64,000 nt of DNA from Kribbella sp. NBC_01245 (lineage in GTDB: Bacteria; Actinomycetota; Actinomycetes; Propionibacteriales; Kribbellaceae). The notes under the pieces were generated by a model that had not been told where the DNA came from, made no database searches, and saw only the letters and a list, made by a program, of their open reading frames with translations. Below, in pieces: positions 54,109 through 63,187 of the stretch (positions within the stretch are counted from its first letter, which is position 1; each line of letters begins with the position of its first letter). Both the position numbers and the translations under genes were made by a program. The stretch is from positions 2,728,001-2,792,000 of the forward strand of contig NZ_CP108487.1 in the NCBI RefSeq assembly GCF_036226525.1. Reading direction: 5' to 3'.

Positions 54109-54645
54109 TCAGCGGGCGGGGCTGCCGGCTTCGCCGTCGTCGGGGTCGGTCGTGTCCGTCGGCTTGTCGGCCCTCGGATCCCGCGGCGGATCACTCTTGC
54201 CGCCAGTCGGCTTGCCGCCACCTTCGGCGCCGGGCTTGCCGCCTGACTTGCCGTCCTCGCTGCCGGTCTTGCCTGACTTGCCTAACTTGCCGTCGTTGGC
54301 GCCCGGCTTGCCGTCCGTCCGGTCAGTCGGGCGATCGGACGCCGGGCGGTTCTTGGCCAGCCAGGCGAGGAACTCGGGATCATCATCCGGCGCGACCGAA
54401 CGCGGCGCGGGCCGTCGTGGCCCAGCACTCGGATGCCCAGCCCGCCCCGGCACCTGCTGCTTACGCAGATGCGCCCGCGACATCAGGATCCAGGTAATCG
54501 GCCCCACGAATGGCACCAGCACGATCAGGACAATCCAGATCAGCTTGGGCAGATGCGGCACATCCTCATCCCGCGTCTGGATGCAGGAGAAGAGCGCGTA
54601 GATGCTGAGCACCAGGCTGATCAAAAACGGCAGAATTCGGACCAC
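54109..54645 (-). CDS. PLDc_N domain membrane protein with disordered tail
   Basis: 178 residues. PLDc_N domain at 1-60: two transmembrane helices (MVRILPFLISLVLSIYALFS and LIWIVLIVLVPFVGPITWIL) flanking a short charged loop. The remaining 115 residues are a low-complexity Gly/Lys/Asp/Pro tail (GKPGANDGKLGKSGKTGSED) expected to be disordered. Such proteins are common small membrane proteins of actinobacteria without a known role. Confidence 0.8.
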   Translation of the reverse strand: MVRILPFLISLVLSIYALFSCIQTRDEDVPHLPKLIWIVLIVLVPFVGPITWILMSRAHLRKQQVPGRAGHPSAGPRRPAPRSVAPDDDPEFLAWLAKNRPASDRPTDRTDGKPGANDGKLGKSGKTGSEDGKSGGKPGAEGGGKPTGGKSDPPRDPRADKPTDTTDPDDGEAGSPAR

Positions 54646-54888
54646 ACCCCAACACTACGGGTCGCACCCGCCCAACTCCCGCCGACGCGACACATCCACG
54701 CGCCGCCACACACCACGACGCCACCCCAGCCTGCCACCCCACCCCAACTCCGCCCCGATTCCCAGGCCCCATTCCGGAGGTCGACCCTCGGAACGGGGGG
54801 TGGACTCGCCAAACTTGGCAGGTCGACTCCCCATTCCGAGGGTCGACCCTCGGAATAGGGAGGGGGCGCGGGCCGAAGGGACGTGGGG
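54646..54888. repeat. intergenic palindromes around 54771-54856
   Basis: A perfect 24-bp palindrome (54833-54856, core GAGGGTCGACCCTC) and a diverged copy (54771-54794, ATTCCGGAGGTCGACCCTCG...) lie 62 bp apart in the same gap. They sit between the 5' side of the PLDc_N gene and the 3' end of the permease gene. Could be terminators for the sulfonate operon or REP-like elements. Confidence 0.7.
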
Positions 54889-55782
54889 TTAAGTGGTGGA
54901 GCGGGTTAGGCCTCGGGATTTGAGCACCGAGTTCTCGAGGGGGCGGAAGATGGCCAGTTCGATGCCGACGCCGACGATGAAGATGAGCAGTACGCCGGCG
55001 AAGACGAGGGAGATGTCGGACAGGGACATCGCGTTGTGGAGGTATTGCCCGAGACCTTCGCCCAGGTCGGGCGAGGTGGCGATGAGTTCGGCCGCCATCA
55101 GCGAGCGCCACGAAAAGGCCCAGCCTTGTTTGAGTCCACCCAGGAATCCGGGCAGCGCCGCCGGGAGCAGGATGTGCCGGATGCCGCTGATTCGGCCGGC
55201 GCCGAGGACCTTGCCGACGCGGGGCAGGATGGGCGGGACCTGGTCGAGGCCCGACACGAGGCCGTTCGCGATCGACGGTACGGCGCCGAGCAGCACGACC
55301 CAGTAGATGGCCCGGTCGTTCAGGCCGAACCACAGCACGGCCGCCGGGACCCACGCGACCGACGGCAGGCTTTGCAAACCCGAGACGAGCGGTCCGACGC
55401 CGCGTCGTACGAGCTGGATGTTCGCGATCGCCAGACCCAGCGGGATCGCGATCAGCAGGGAGATGGCGAAGCCGATGACAGCCCGGTGGACCGATACCCA
55501 GAACAGGCCGAGGATCTCGCCGGTCGTGACCAGTTTCCAGATCTCGGCACCGACGGCCGCGGGTGCGGGCAGCTTGAACTCGGGCCAGATCGCGGCCGCC
55601 CAAAGCGCCTGCCAGATCAGGACGAGTACGACGATGACGAGCACCGGCGGCAGCGCCTTGCCGGCAATTCGCGCCAGCCGATCCCGGCCCGACTGGTCCT
55701 GACCCGAGACCGGCGCGTCGAGCGCATCGAGGCCCGCCTCGACCGCCGCCGAGTCGGACAGAGCCGTATCAAGCCGCGGCAT
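54889..55782 (-). CDS. ssuC: sulfonate/nitrate-type ABC transporter permease
   Basis: 297 residues, about six helices, with the BPD_transp_1 signature LGGLKQGWAFSWRSLMAAEL (the EAA-like loop) near 215-235 and the SsuC-type start region LPPVLVIVVLVLIWQALWAA. Last gene of the four-gene minus-strand operon. Its start overlaps the ATPase stop by 14 bp. Aliphatic sulfonates or taurine are the likely cargo, from family resemblance and the TauE/SafE neighbour. Confidence 0.85.
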   Translation of the reverse strand: MPRLDTALSDSAAVEAGLDALDAPVSGQDQSGRDRLARIAGKALPPVLVIVVLVLIWQALWAAAIWPEFKLPAPAAVGAEIWKLVTTGEILGLFWVSVHRAVIGFAISLLIAIPLGLAIANIQLVRRGVGPLVSGLQSLPSVAWVPAAVLWFGLNDRAIYWVVLLGAVPSIANGLVSGLDQVPPILPRVGKVLGAGRISGIRHILLPAALPGFLGGLKQGWAFSWRSLMAAELIATSPDLGEGLGQYLHNAMSLSDISLVFAGVLLIFIVGVGIELAIFRPLENSVLKSRGLTRSTT

Positions 55783-56653
55783 GACTGCTGATCACCTTTC
55801 GCAACGCGGTGTTGACCTCATCGATCGCGGCGGTCTCGGCGGCACCGGTTAGGCCGTCGACGGTCCACTCCTGTACGACGCGACCCGGGCGGGACGAGAG
55901 CAGCACCACGCGCTGGCCGAGTCGTACCGCTTCGCGTACGTCATGCGTCACGAACAGGATCGCCGTACCGGTCGCCGCCCAGATCCGGAGCAACTCGGAC
56001 TGCAGTACGTCGCGCGTGATCGCGTCCAACGCGGAGAACGGCTCATCCATCAACAACAACGACGGCCGCCCCGACCGATCAACGTGATCCGCCCCATCAA
56101 CGCGGCCCGACCCGTCAACCCGGCCCGACCCGTCAACCCGGCCCGACCCGTCAACGCGGCCCGGCGCATCGACGTGGTCCGCGGTTGACGCCAGAGCCCG
56201 GGCCAACGCGACCCGCTGGCGCATACCGCCGGAGAGCTCGTGCGGCCGCTTGTCCCCGACACCCGCAAGCCGTACCAGCTCCAGCAACTCCAACGCCTTC
56301 GCCCGCCGTACCGCCTTGGACTGGCCGGCCAACCGCAGCGGCAGTTCGACGTTGCCCGCGGCCGTCAGCCACGGCATCAGCGCCGGCTCCTGGAACACCA
56401 CGGCCGGGCGCGACGAGTTGAGTTCGATCGAGCCGGTGGTCGGTTCGTCCAGCCCCGCGACGAGGTTCAGCAGGGTCGTCTTCCCACAACCCGAGGCGCC
56501 GAGCAGGCAGACGAACTCCCCCGCCTCCACCTGCAGGTCGACGCCATCCAGCGCTGTCACCGCCCGGCGCCCCCGTCCGAACACCTTGCCGACCCCGTTG
56601 AACCGAACCGGGCTCCCCACCACACTTCGAACGACCGTCGCGGTCATCGCCAT
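55769..56653 (-). CDS. ssuB: sulfonate/nitrate-type ABC transporter ATP-binding protein with tandem repeat insert
   Basis: 294 residues. Walker A GASGCGKTT near 48-56, Q-loop VVFQEPALMPWL, signature LSGGMRQRVALARALA, Walker B LLLMDEPFSALD and FVTHDVREA follow SsuB/TauB. Between the signature and Walker B, where only a few residues are normal, there is an insert of about 37 residues made of GRVDGS repeats (18-bp DNA repeats, about 56066-56185). The insert is in frame, so function may persist. Start ATG 56653 follows AGAGGGCAGG. Confidence 0.87.
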   Translation of the reverse strand: MAMTATVVRSVVGSPVRFNGVGKVFGRGRRAVTALDGVDLQVEAGEFVCLLGASGCGKTTLLNLVAGLDEPTTGSIELNSSRPAVVFQEPALMPWLTAAGNVELPLRLAGQSKAVRRAKALELLELVRLAGVGDKRPHELSGGMRQRVALARALASTADHVDAPGRVDGSGRVDGSGRVDGSGRVDGADHVDRSGRPSLLLMDEPFSALDAITRDVLQSELLRIWAATGTAILFVTHDVREAVRLGQRVVLLSSRPGRVVQEWTVDGLTGAAETAAIDEVNTALRKVISSHAAA

Positions 56654-56744
56654 CGCCTGCCCTCTACGTCGATAGTGTCGATCAGCGGTCATGAAACGGG
56701 CCGGGAAGAGGGTCGTTGCGGAGAACCCGCCTCCCGGCATCGGC

Positions 56745-57800
56745 CTACTTCTGGTCCAGCCCCGCCGCGTCGACGATGGGCTTACCTGCTTTGGCCAGTA
56801 CGTCGTTCAGCGGTCCGAGGTCCGCGAATCCCGCGACGGCCGGCGCGTTCTCGGCGATACCCGCGGTGACCTGGTCCTTGGCCAGCTGCGGGAACTGGGC
56901 CGCGACCGGATCGGCTGTCACCGTGATGTTGCCGAAGGCCCGGTCGATCACCGCCGGCTTGAGCGCTTTACCGGTGAGGTCCTTCAGCTGTTTGTTGATC
57001 GACTCCTTCGCGGCGGCCTTATCCGCATTGATCGCGTCGATCGATCCGACCAGGCCAGCCAGCAAGGCCTGGACCGTCTGCGGGTGCTCCTGCAGGAACT
57101 GCGTCCGCACGATCAGCACGGTCGTCGGGAACTTGCCTTCCGGCCAGAGGGTCTTCTCGTCGAGCAGCACCATCGCGCCCGCGTCCAGCACCAGTCGAGA
57201 CGACCACGGTTCGGGCAACCAGGCCGCATCCACCTCGCCCTTCTTGAAGGCGTCGAGCGTCTGGGCGTTCTCGAGGTTGGTGACCTTGACCTTGCCGGTC
57301 AGGCTCTTCTCGGCCAACCACTTCTTCAGCGAGACGTCTTGCGTGTTGCCGAGCTGCGGCGTGACCACGGTCTTGCCGACGAGGTCTTCGGGCTTGGCGA
57401 TTCCATCCCGTACGACGAGCTGGGCGCCGCCCGACGTGGCACCGGCGATCAGGCGGACCGCCTCGCCGTTCGACTTCGCGTACGCGTTGATCGCCGGACC
57501 GGAGCCGATGAACGTCGCGTCGAGCGAACCACCGAGCAACGCGCCAACGGCCTCGGGCCCGGCGTTGAACTTGGTCGGCACGAGCTTCGTATCACCGAGC
57601 TCCTTGGCGTACAGGCCCTTATCGAGGCCGACGAGCGCGGCGGCGTGCGTGACATTCGGGAAGTAGCCGAGTCGCAGTTCGGCGGCCGCACCTTTGTCGG
57701 TCGCGGCATCGGGCGAATCGCCGGCATCGGCCCGGGAGCAGCCAACGGCCAGCAGCGTCACGGCAGCGGCTAAGGCGGTAAGGCGGAGTTTGCTTCGCAT
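56745..57800 (-). CDS. ssuA: sulfonate/nitrate-type ABC transporter substrate-binding lipoprotein
   Basis: 351 residues. Lipoprotein signal MRSKLRLTALAAAVTLLAVG with the lipobox cysteine at 21, then the NMT1/SsuA domain (LRLGYFPNVTHAAALVGLDK, TFIGSGPAINAYAKS, LVGKTVVTPQLGNTQDVSLK, GEVDAAWLPEPWSSRLVLD). It presents the ligand to the permease. Lies 91 bp upstream of the ATPase gene and 85 bp downstream of the TauE/SafE gene, same operon. Confidence 0.9.
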   Translation of the reverse strand: MRSKLRLTALAAAVTLLAVGCSRADAGDSPDAATDKGAAAELRLGYFPNVTHAAALVGLDKGLYAKELGDTKLVPTKFNAGPEAVGALLGGSLDATFIGSGPAINAYAKSNGEAVRLIAGATSGGAQLVVRDGIAKPEDLVGKTVVTPQLGNTQDVSLKKWLAEKSLTGKVKVTNLENAQTLDAFKKGEVDAAWLPEPWSSRLVLDAGAMVLLDEKTLWPEGKFPTTVLIVRTQFLQEHPQTVQALLAGLVGSIDAINADKAAAKESINKQLKDLTGKALKPAVIDRAFGNITVTADPVAAQFPQLAKDQVTAGIAENAPAVAGFADLGPLNDVLAKAGKPIVDAAGLDQK

Positions 57801-57885
57801 AGGAGATTCACCTTCAGAGGTACTAAGTCAGGGGATTTAGTGTTGTTTAAGGCAACAAAAAGAACCGCGGGCAGAGCGGGAGCGA

Positions 57886-58794
57886 TCAGCGGCGAGCCGC
57901 GGACTCCAGCTCGGCCAGTTCGGCATCGAGGTCAGCGGTGGCGGAGACGCGCTCGGTCTGGAAGCCGCGCAGGACGACGACCGCCCAAGCGGCCAGCACT
58001 CCGGCGTACACCAGGTAGCGGTAACCGTCCGCGACGCCGAGACCGTTCAGCAGTGTGCGGCCGTTCGTGAGGATCAGCACGCCGGCGACACCAACACCCA
58101 GCCAGCGGGTGGGCAGCCGGGACACCAGCCAGGCCGCGAGCGGCGCCGCGATCACACCGCCGACGAGCAGAGCGGCGACGATGCCGAACGGGATGTTCTC
58201 CTTGCCGAGCCCGATCAGGAAGCCGACGCTTGCCGCGATCGCCACCACGAACTCGGCCGCGCTGACCGACCCGACGGTCTTGCGCGGTTCGAGCTTGCCG
58301 CTGCTGAGCAGTGACGAGGTCGCGACCGGACCCCAGCCGCCACCGCCCGTCGCGTCGATGAAGCCCGCGACCAGCCCGAGCGGGCCGAGGAATCTACCGC
58401 CGACCCGGCCCTGAACGACTGCCCGGACCCTGCCGGTCGCGAACCGCACCAGCAAATAGACGCCGAGCAGGGCGAGCAGGAACGCCACCCAGAGCGAGGC
58501 CGATTCGGTCGACAGGCCGGACAGGAAGGTGGCACCCGCGAAGGCGCCGACCCCACCGGGCAGGCCGATCAGCGCGACCACGCGCCAGTCGATATTGCCG
58601 AAGCGCCAGTGCGATAAACCGGAGGCGAGAGTCGTGCCCACCTCGGCGAGGTGAACCGACGCGGAGGCGACGGCTGGGGTGATACCGGTGATCAGCAGGG
58701 CGGTGGTGGCGGTGACGCCATAGGCCATGCCGAGGGTGCCGTCGACGAGTTGGGCAAGGGAACCGAGCAAGGCGATCAGGACGAGACGACGCAC
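57886..58794 (-). CDS. TauE/SafE family sulfite/sulfonate-linked membrane exporter
   Basis: 302 residues, about eight transmembrane helices with the duplicated TauE pattern: SLAQLVDGTLGMAYGVTATT, VHLAEVGTTLASGLSHWRFG, GFIDATGGGGWGPVATSSLL, SAAEFVVAIAASVGFLIGLG. Members move sulfite or sulfur compounds across the membrane. First gene of the operon with the ssu-type transporter. A leader peptide of the sulfur-gene type lies 55 bp upstream of its start. Confidence 0.9.
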   Translation of the reverse strand: MRRLVLIALLGSLAQLVDGTLGMAYGVTATTALLITGITPAVASASVHLAEVGTTLASGLSHWRFGNIDWRVVALIGLPGGVGAFAGATFLSGLSTESASLWVAFLLALLGVYLLVRFATGRVRAVVQGRVGGRFLGPLGLVAGFIDATGGGGWGPVATSSLLSSGKLEPRKTVGSVSAAEFVVAIAASVGFLIGLGKENIPFGIVAALLVGGVIAAPLAAWLVSRLPTRWLGVGVAGVLILTNGRTLLNGLGVADGYRYLVYAGVLAAWAVVVLRGFQTERVSATADLDAELAELESAARR

Positions 58795-58848
58795 GGAAGT
58801 GATCCTTCGGGCGGAGGGAGGACTGGGGTCCGGGTAAGGCGCCGAAGG

Positions 58849-58935
58849 TCAACAGCCAGACGAATTCACGCGCAACAGGTCCACGTGCCGACGGCGCGTG
58901 AGCGCGTCGGCGGGACGGTTGGCGGTGATTCGCAT
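58849..58935 (-). CDS. sulfur-operon leader peptide (actinobacterial type)
   Basis: 28 residues from ATG 58935 (starts MRITANRPADALTRRRH, then VDLLRV, ends SSGC) with a single terminal cysteine codon. The middle RRRHVDLLRV strongly resembles small leader peptides that I know from upstream of cysteine and sulfonate genes in actinobacteria, where a final Cys codon senses charged tRNA-Cys. It ends 55 bp before the TauE/SafE gene. Confidence 0.7.
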   Translation of the reverse strand: MRITANRPADALTRRRHVDLLRVNSSGC

Positions 58936-59176
58936 GCCTCTATGAAAACCGACAATGTCCACTCAGATGCTCAGGTATCAGCATCCGAGACACAAAATCG
59001 CTATCCGAGACAATTTCCGTTCATCGGGCCCTTCTGACGCGGATACAGGAGGCCCGGTGTCGGTGGGATGGCGTTTGCCCGGGGAGTGGGTGTCCGGTTG
59101 AGGTCAGAATCGTTGCTTCGGCGGGTGGGGGCTGCATAGCGTCGCGGGACCGTCACCGCTTGCTGAGGAGTTCCGC
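58936..59176. other. divergent promoter region with repeated motifs
   Basis: AT-richer DNA between the sulfur leader and the rhamnosidase. It has GATGCTCAGGTATCAGCATC (58966-58985, inverted repeat with 6-bp arms) and two direct copies of ATCCGAGACA (near 58983 and 59003), which may be regulator sites for the sulfonate operon. A GAGGAG site near 59165 serves the rhamnosidase. Confidence 0.45.
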
Positions 59177-62100
59177 ATGCCTGAAGACGCGCGCCCGAGC
59201 CGTCGGTTGGTGCTGGGATCGGTGGCTGCTACAGCCGCTTCCGCCTCGGTGGTGAGCGTCCCGGTTGAGGCTGCCGCTACAGAAGAGCAGTGGCCGGTGG
59301 GTGGGCCGTTGTCGGTGGGGCGGCTCACGGTCGAGTACGCCGACGAGCCGCTCGGGCTGGACGTCGAACGTCCGCGGCTCGCGTGGATCGCGACGGCTCC
59401 CGGGTACGGCGCGACGCAGTCGGCGTACCAGGTGCTTGTCGCCTCGCGGCCCGAGCTGCTCAAACCCGGCCAGGCGGACGTGTGGGATTCGGGCCAGGTC
59501 GAGACGTCGCTTTCGATCGGAGTCCAGTACGGCGGACCAGCGTTGGCCGCGCGGACGCGGTACCACTGGCGCGTGCGTCTTTGGGATGGCCGCGGCCGGG
59601 CCGGGGGATGGAGCAAGCCGTCGTGGTTCGAGACCGCGCTGCTCGACGAGGGCTTCGGTACGGCGTCGTGGATCGGCGCTCCCCCGGCCCAAGTCTCGGA
59701 CCTCGCCGGCGCCACCTGGATCTGGACCGCGTCATCGCCGGCCGGTTCGCGGTGGTTCCGGCATCGCGCGGCCGTGCCCGCCGGAGTGACGAGCGCGCGG
59801 CTGGTCGCGACGGCCGATGACGACTTCACCCTCTGGCTGAACGGCGAACAAGCCCTGACCGCGCCCCAGCAAACCGACGGCTGGCGCCTTGCACGGACAG
59901 CCGACGTCACCCACCTAGTGACAGACACGATCACCCTGGCGGCGGTGGCGACCAACCGGCCCGGCCCATCGGTCAACCCCGCCGGCCTGCTGGTCAAACT
60001 CGTGCTGGATACCCCAAACGGTCCCGTGGTGATTGCCACTGGCAACAACTGGCGCGTCTTCGAGAGTGAGGTTCCGGGCTGGACCACCGAAGCCTTCGAC
60101 GACTCATCGTGGCCTGCGGCAACAGCCATCGCGCCGTACGGGCAAGGGGCCTGGGGCAACAACGTGACCGTGGCGCGCGAACAGCCTGCGCCCTTGTTGC
60201 GAAGGGCTTTCGAGCTGGCGAAACCGGTGCTCAAGGCAAGGTTGTACTCGTGCGGCCTCGCCTACCAGGAGCTGCGCGTCAACGGCAGGCCGGTCGGCAA
60301 CGCCGTACTCGATCCGGGTTTCACCGACTACGACACCACGCTGCTGTACGTGACGCACGACGTGACGGGTCTGCTGCGTAAGGGCCAGAACGTGCTCGGC
60401 GCCGAACTCGGGCGCGGCTTCTACGGCCTCACCACGCCGAACGTGTGGCGCTGGCACCAGGCGCCCTGGAACGGCGAACCGCGGCTGATCGCGCGGTTGG
60501 TGGTGGACCATCCGGACGGCACGAGTACCGAGATCCGGTCGGACCAGGACTGGCGTGTGACGGATGGGCCGACGGTCTCCAACTCGTTGTACTCGGGCGA
60601 GACGTACGACGCGAGGCTGCTCCCGGCCGGCTGGGATACGACCGGCTTCGACGATTCGGCGTGGTCCGGGGTGGCACCACTCCCTGCACCCCAAGGCGTA
60701 CTCAAGGCGCAGCAGCACGAGCCGATTCGCGTGATCGAGACGGTTGCCCCTAGCAAGGTTTCGGAGGTCAAGCCCGGGGTTTGGGTGGTGGACTTCGGCC
60801 GGACGACCGCGGGTTGGACCCGGCTCAAGGTGTCTGCCGAGGCCGGGACGAAGGTCAGCCTGCTGCACGGCGAGACCGTGCGTGCGGACGGCACCGTGGT
60901 CTCGATCAATCCGCATGTGCAGGTGCCGCGATTCCAGCTCGACGAGTTCATTGCCTCGAGCAACGGTGTCGAGGAGTGGGAAGCACGCTTTTCCTACAAG
61001 GGTTTCCGGTACGTCCAGGTAGAGGGCCTTGGGCAACGACCTGACCTGGTGATGCGGGTGGCCCATTCCGACGTACGCGAGGTGACGGAGTTCAGCGCGA
61101 GCCAGCCGCGGTACGAGCTGCTCGAAAAGACGATGCGGCGAACCGTGCTGAACAACCTCCACGGCATCCCGACCGACACCCCGACGTACGAGAAGAACGG
61201 CTGGACCGGTGACGCCCAAGTCGGCGCGCCCACGATGGCCGCGACGTTGGATATGGCCCGCTTCTTCACCAAATGGCTCGGGGATCTGCGCGACAGCCAG
61301 GTGGAGTCGGGACAACTGCCGGTGATCGTGCCGAGCGGCGGCTGGGGCTATCGCGAACTCGCGCCGGCGACCGAATGGACCACGGTCTACCCGTTCGTGC
61401 TGCGGGAGATGCACCGCTGGTACGGCGACGAACGGCTGCTCGCGGAGCACTGGCAACCGGTCCTGCGTTATCTCGACTGGGAGCTCGGCCGGGTCGTCGA
61501 CAACCTGTCGCCGACCGTGCTCGGCGACTGGATTCCGCCCGGCTCGGAAGGACCGCCGCCGGAGGACCCGCGGATCACGGCCACGTCGTACCTGCATCGC
61601 GCGCTGATCGCGATCGCCGAGGTGGGCGAGCTGACCGGGCGCGGGGATGACGCCTCGCGCTTGCGGCAGACCGCGGCGGGGTTGAAGGCCGGGCTCAACG
61701 CGGCATTCCTCGACACCTCGCGCGGGTTGTACCGGACTGATCGGGATCCCGAATACCGGCAGACCTCGAACGCCGTACCCCTTGCTTTTGGTTTGGTACC
61801 GGACGAGTTCGTACCGCGCGTGGTGGCGAACCTGGTCGCCGATATCACCGAGCGCGGGTACCACCTGAATACGGGATGCCTTGGCGTGGTGACGTTGTTG
61901 CCGGTGCTCACCCGGTACGGGCATGCGGAGGTGGCGGCGAAGCTCGCGCTGCAGCGGACGTACCCGAGCTGGGGGTATTGGCTCGACAACGGCGCGGACA
62001 CGATGTGGGAGATGTGGGAGACCACGACCCGATCGCGGAACCACTACTTCCACGGCACGGTCGCGCAATGGCTGCTGGAGAACGTGGCCGGCGTGCGCAA

Positions 62101-62407
62101 CGTCGCGGGTGGTTGGCAGAAGGTGGTGATCCGGCCGGACGCCCGCAGCCAGGTGACGTGGGCCGCACTGAAGACCGATACCGTGCGTGGTCGAGTGGCG
62201 GCGTCCTGGCGGCAAACCGGGCGCGTGCTGCATTTGGAGGCGCAGGTGCCGGTTGGTACGACGGCCGAGGTTCACATCCCGGCCGCGCGAGCCGCCGACG
62301 TCTCGGTCGTGCCCGCGCCGTACGCCGGACCACCTCGCTACGAAGCGGGTTACGCCATCTACACCGTCGGCTCCGGCCACTGGCATTTCGTCACCCGCTC
62401 AGCCTGA
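59177..62407 (+). CDS. secreted alpha-L-rhamnosidase (GH78)
   Basis: 1076 residues. Tat-like signal SRRLVLGSVAATAASASVV at 8-26. Bac_rhamnosid-type modules follow: an N-terminal beta domain with WDSGQVETSLSIGVQYGGPA, a domain with FDDSSWPAATAIAPYGQGAW, then the (alpha/alpha)6 catalytic domain with HGIPTDTPTYEKNGWTGDAQ near 660-679 and the acid in GSEGPPPED near 789. The catalytic block lacks the common DCPQRDERLGWTGD wording (T-P-T-Y-E-K-N instead), so it belongs to a divergent GH78 branch. It would release L-rhamnose from pectin or glycosides outside the cell. Ribosome site GAGGAG. Confidence 0.92.
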   Translation: MPEDARPSRRLVLGSVAATAASASVVSVPVEAAATEEQWPVGGPLSVGRLTVEYADEPLGLDVERPRLAWIATAPGYGATQSAYQVLVASRPELLKPGQADVWDSGQVETSLSIGVQYGGPALAARTRYHWRVRLWDGRGRAGGWSKPSWFETALLDEGFGTASWIGAPPAQVSDLAGATWIWTASSPAGSRWFRHRAAVPAGVTSARLVATADDDFTLWLNGEQALTAPQQTDGWRLARTADVTHLVTDTITLAAVATNRPGPSVNPAGLLVKLVLDTPNGPVVIATGNNWRVFESEVPGWTTEAFDDSSWPAATAIAPYGQGAWGNNVTVAREQPAPLLRRAFELAKPVLKARLYSCGLAYQELRVNGRPVGNAVLDPGFTDYDTTLLYVTHDVTGLLRKGQNVLGAELGRGFYGLTTPNVWRWHQAPWNGEPRLIARLVVDHPDGTSTEIRSDQDWRVTDGPTVSNSLYSGETYDARLLPAGWDTTGFDDSAWSGVAPLPAPQGVLKAQQHEPIRVIETVAPSKVSEVKPGVWVVDFGRTTAGWTRLKVSAEAGTKVSLLHGETVRADGTVVSINPHVQVPRFQLDEFIASSNGVEEWEARFSYKGFRYVQVEGLGQRPDLVMRVAHSDVREVTEFSASQPRYELLEKTMRRTVLNNLHGIPTDTPTYEKNGWTGDAQVGAPTMAATLDMARFFTKWLGDLRDSQVESGQLPVIVPSGGWGYRELAPATEWTTVYPFVLREMHRWYGDERLLAEHWQPVLRYLDWELGRVVDNLSPTVLGDWIPPGSEGPPPEDPRITATSYLHRALIAIAEVGELTGRGDDASRLRQTAAGLKAGLNAAFLDTSRGLYRTDRDPEYRQTSNAVPLAFGLVPDEFVPRVVANLVADITERGYHLNTGCLGVVTLLPVLTRYGHAEVAAKLALQRTYPSWGYWLDNGADTMWEMWETTTRSRNHYFHGTVAQWLLENVAGVRNVAGGWQKVVIRPDARSQVTWAALKTDTVRGRVAASWRQTGRVLHLEAQVPVGTTAEVHIPAARAADVSVVPAPYAGPPRYEAGYAIYTVGSGHWHFVTRSA

Positions 62408-62457
62408 TCCGACCACTCGCGGCAGGAAGAAGTCGGCGTGACCTTTACGCTTGGGCG

Positions 62458-63150
62458 GTGGAGACGAAGGAGCGGCGGCGGCTTGACGTCGTGAGTCATG
62501 TCCAGCGGAGTACCCGGATGACCGCTGGGCAGCAGCGCGCGTGGGCCGAGATCTGGCCGCAGATCGGCCGCCGGCTGGAGGAGATCCCGGCTGGACCGGT
62601 GGACTTCTCCGAGTGGTTCGGCCGGACCGCGCCGGTGGTGCTGGAGATCGGTTCCGGCATGGGCGAGCCGACGGCCCAGCTCGCGGCGACCGCGCCCGAG
62701 GTCGACCACCTCGCCGCCGAGGTCTACCAGGCCGGCCACGGTCAACTGATGCTCTGGGCCGAGCGCGGCGGCGTCTCCAACCTGCGCCTACTCCTGGGCG
62801 ACGCGGTCATCTTCCTGATGGACCACGTCCCGGCCGGCTCATTGCACGGCGTCCGGATCTACTTCCCCGACCCTTGGCCGAAGAAGCGCCACCACAAGCG
62901 CCGCCTGATCCAGCCCGCCTTCGTGGCGCTGATCGCGTCGCGCCTCGCCCCGGGTGGCACCTTGCACCTGGCAACAGACTGGGCGCACTACGCGGACCAG
63001 ATGCTCGAGGTCTGCACCGCCGAACCGCTGCTCACGAACCAGTACGACACCTGGGCCCCGCGCCCGGATTGGCGCCCGGTCACGAAGTTCGAGAGCCGCG
63101 CCCACCGCGAAGGCCGCCCCACCCGCGACCTCCTCTTCACCCGCCACTAA
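62458..63150 (+). CDS. trmB: tRNA (guanine46-N7)-methyltransferase TrmB
   Basis: 230 residues from GTG 62458. SAM motif VVLEIGSGMGEPTAQLA, the family core HLAAEVYQAGHGQLMLWAER, the catalytic IYFPDPWPKKRHHKRRLIQP and ATDWAHYADQML. It methylates G46 in the tRNA variable loop. The frame is open far upstream inside the rhamnosidase antisense-free overlap, but the family-like start is here. It stands 50 bp after the GH78 stop. Confidence 0.94.
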   Translation: METKERRRLDVVSHVQRSTRMTAGQQRAWAEIWPQIGRRLEEIPAGPVDFSEWFGRTAPVVLEIGSGMGEPTAQLAATAPEVDHLAAEVYQAGHGQLMLWAERGGVSNLRLLLGDAVIFLMDHVPAGSLHGVRIYFPDPWPKKRHHKRRLIQPAFVALIASRLAPGGTLHLATDWAHYADQMLEVCTAEPLLTNQYDTWAPRPDWRPVTKFESRAHREGRPTRDLLFTRH

Positions 63151-63187
63151 CCGTTCATCGGACGCTTGTGACCCGGCGTGTCGCGGT

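Noticed and set aside
60104..62386. 760-codon minus-strand frame in the rhamnosidase gene
   Set aside because: Antisense shadow of GH78.
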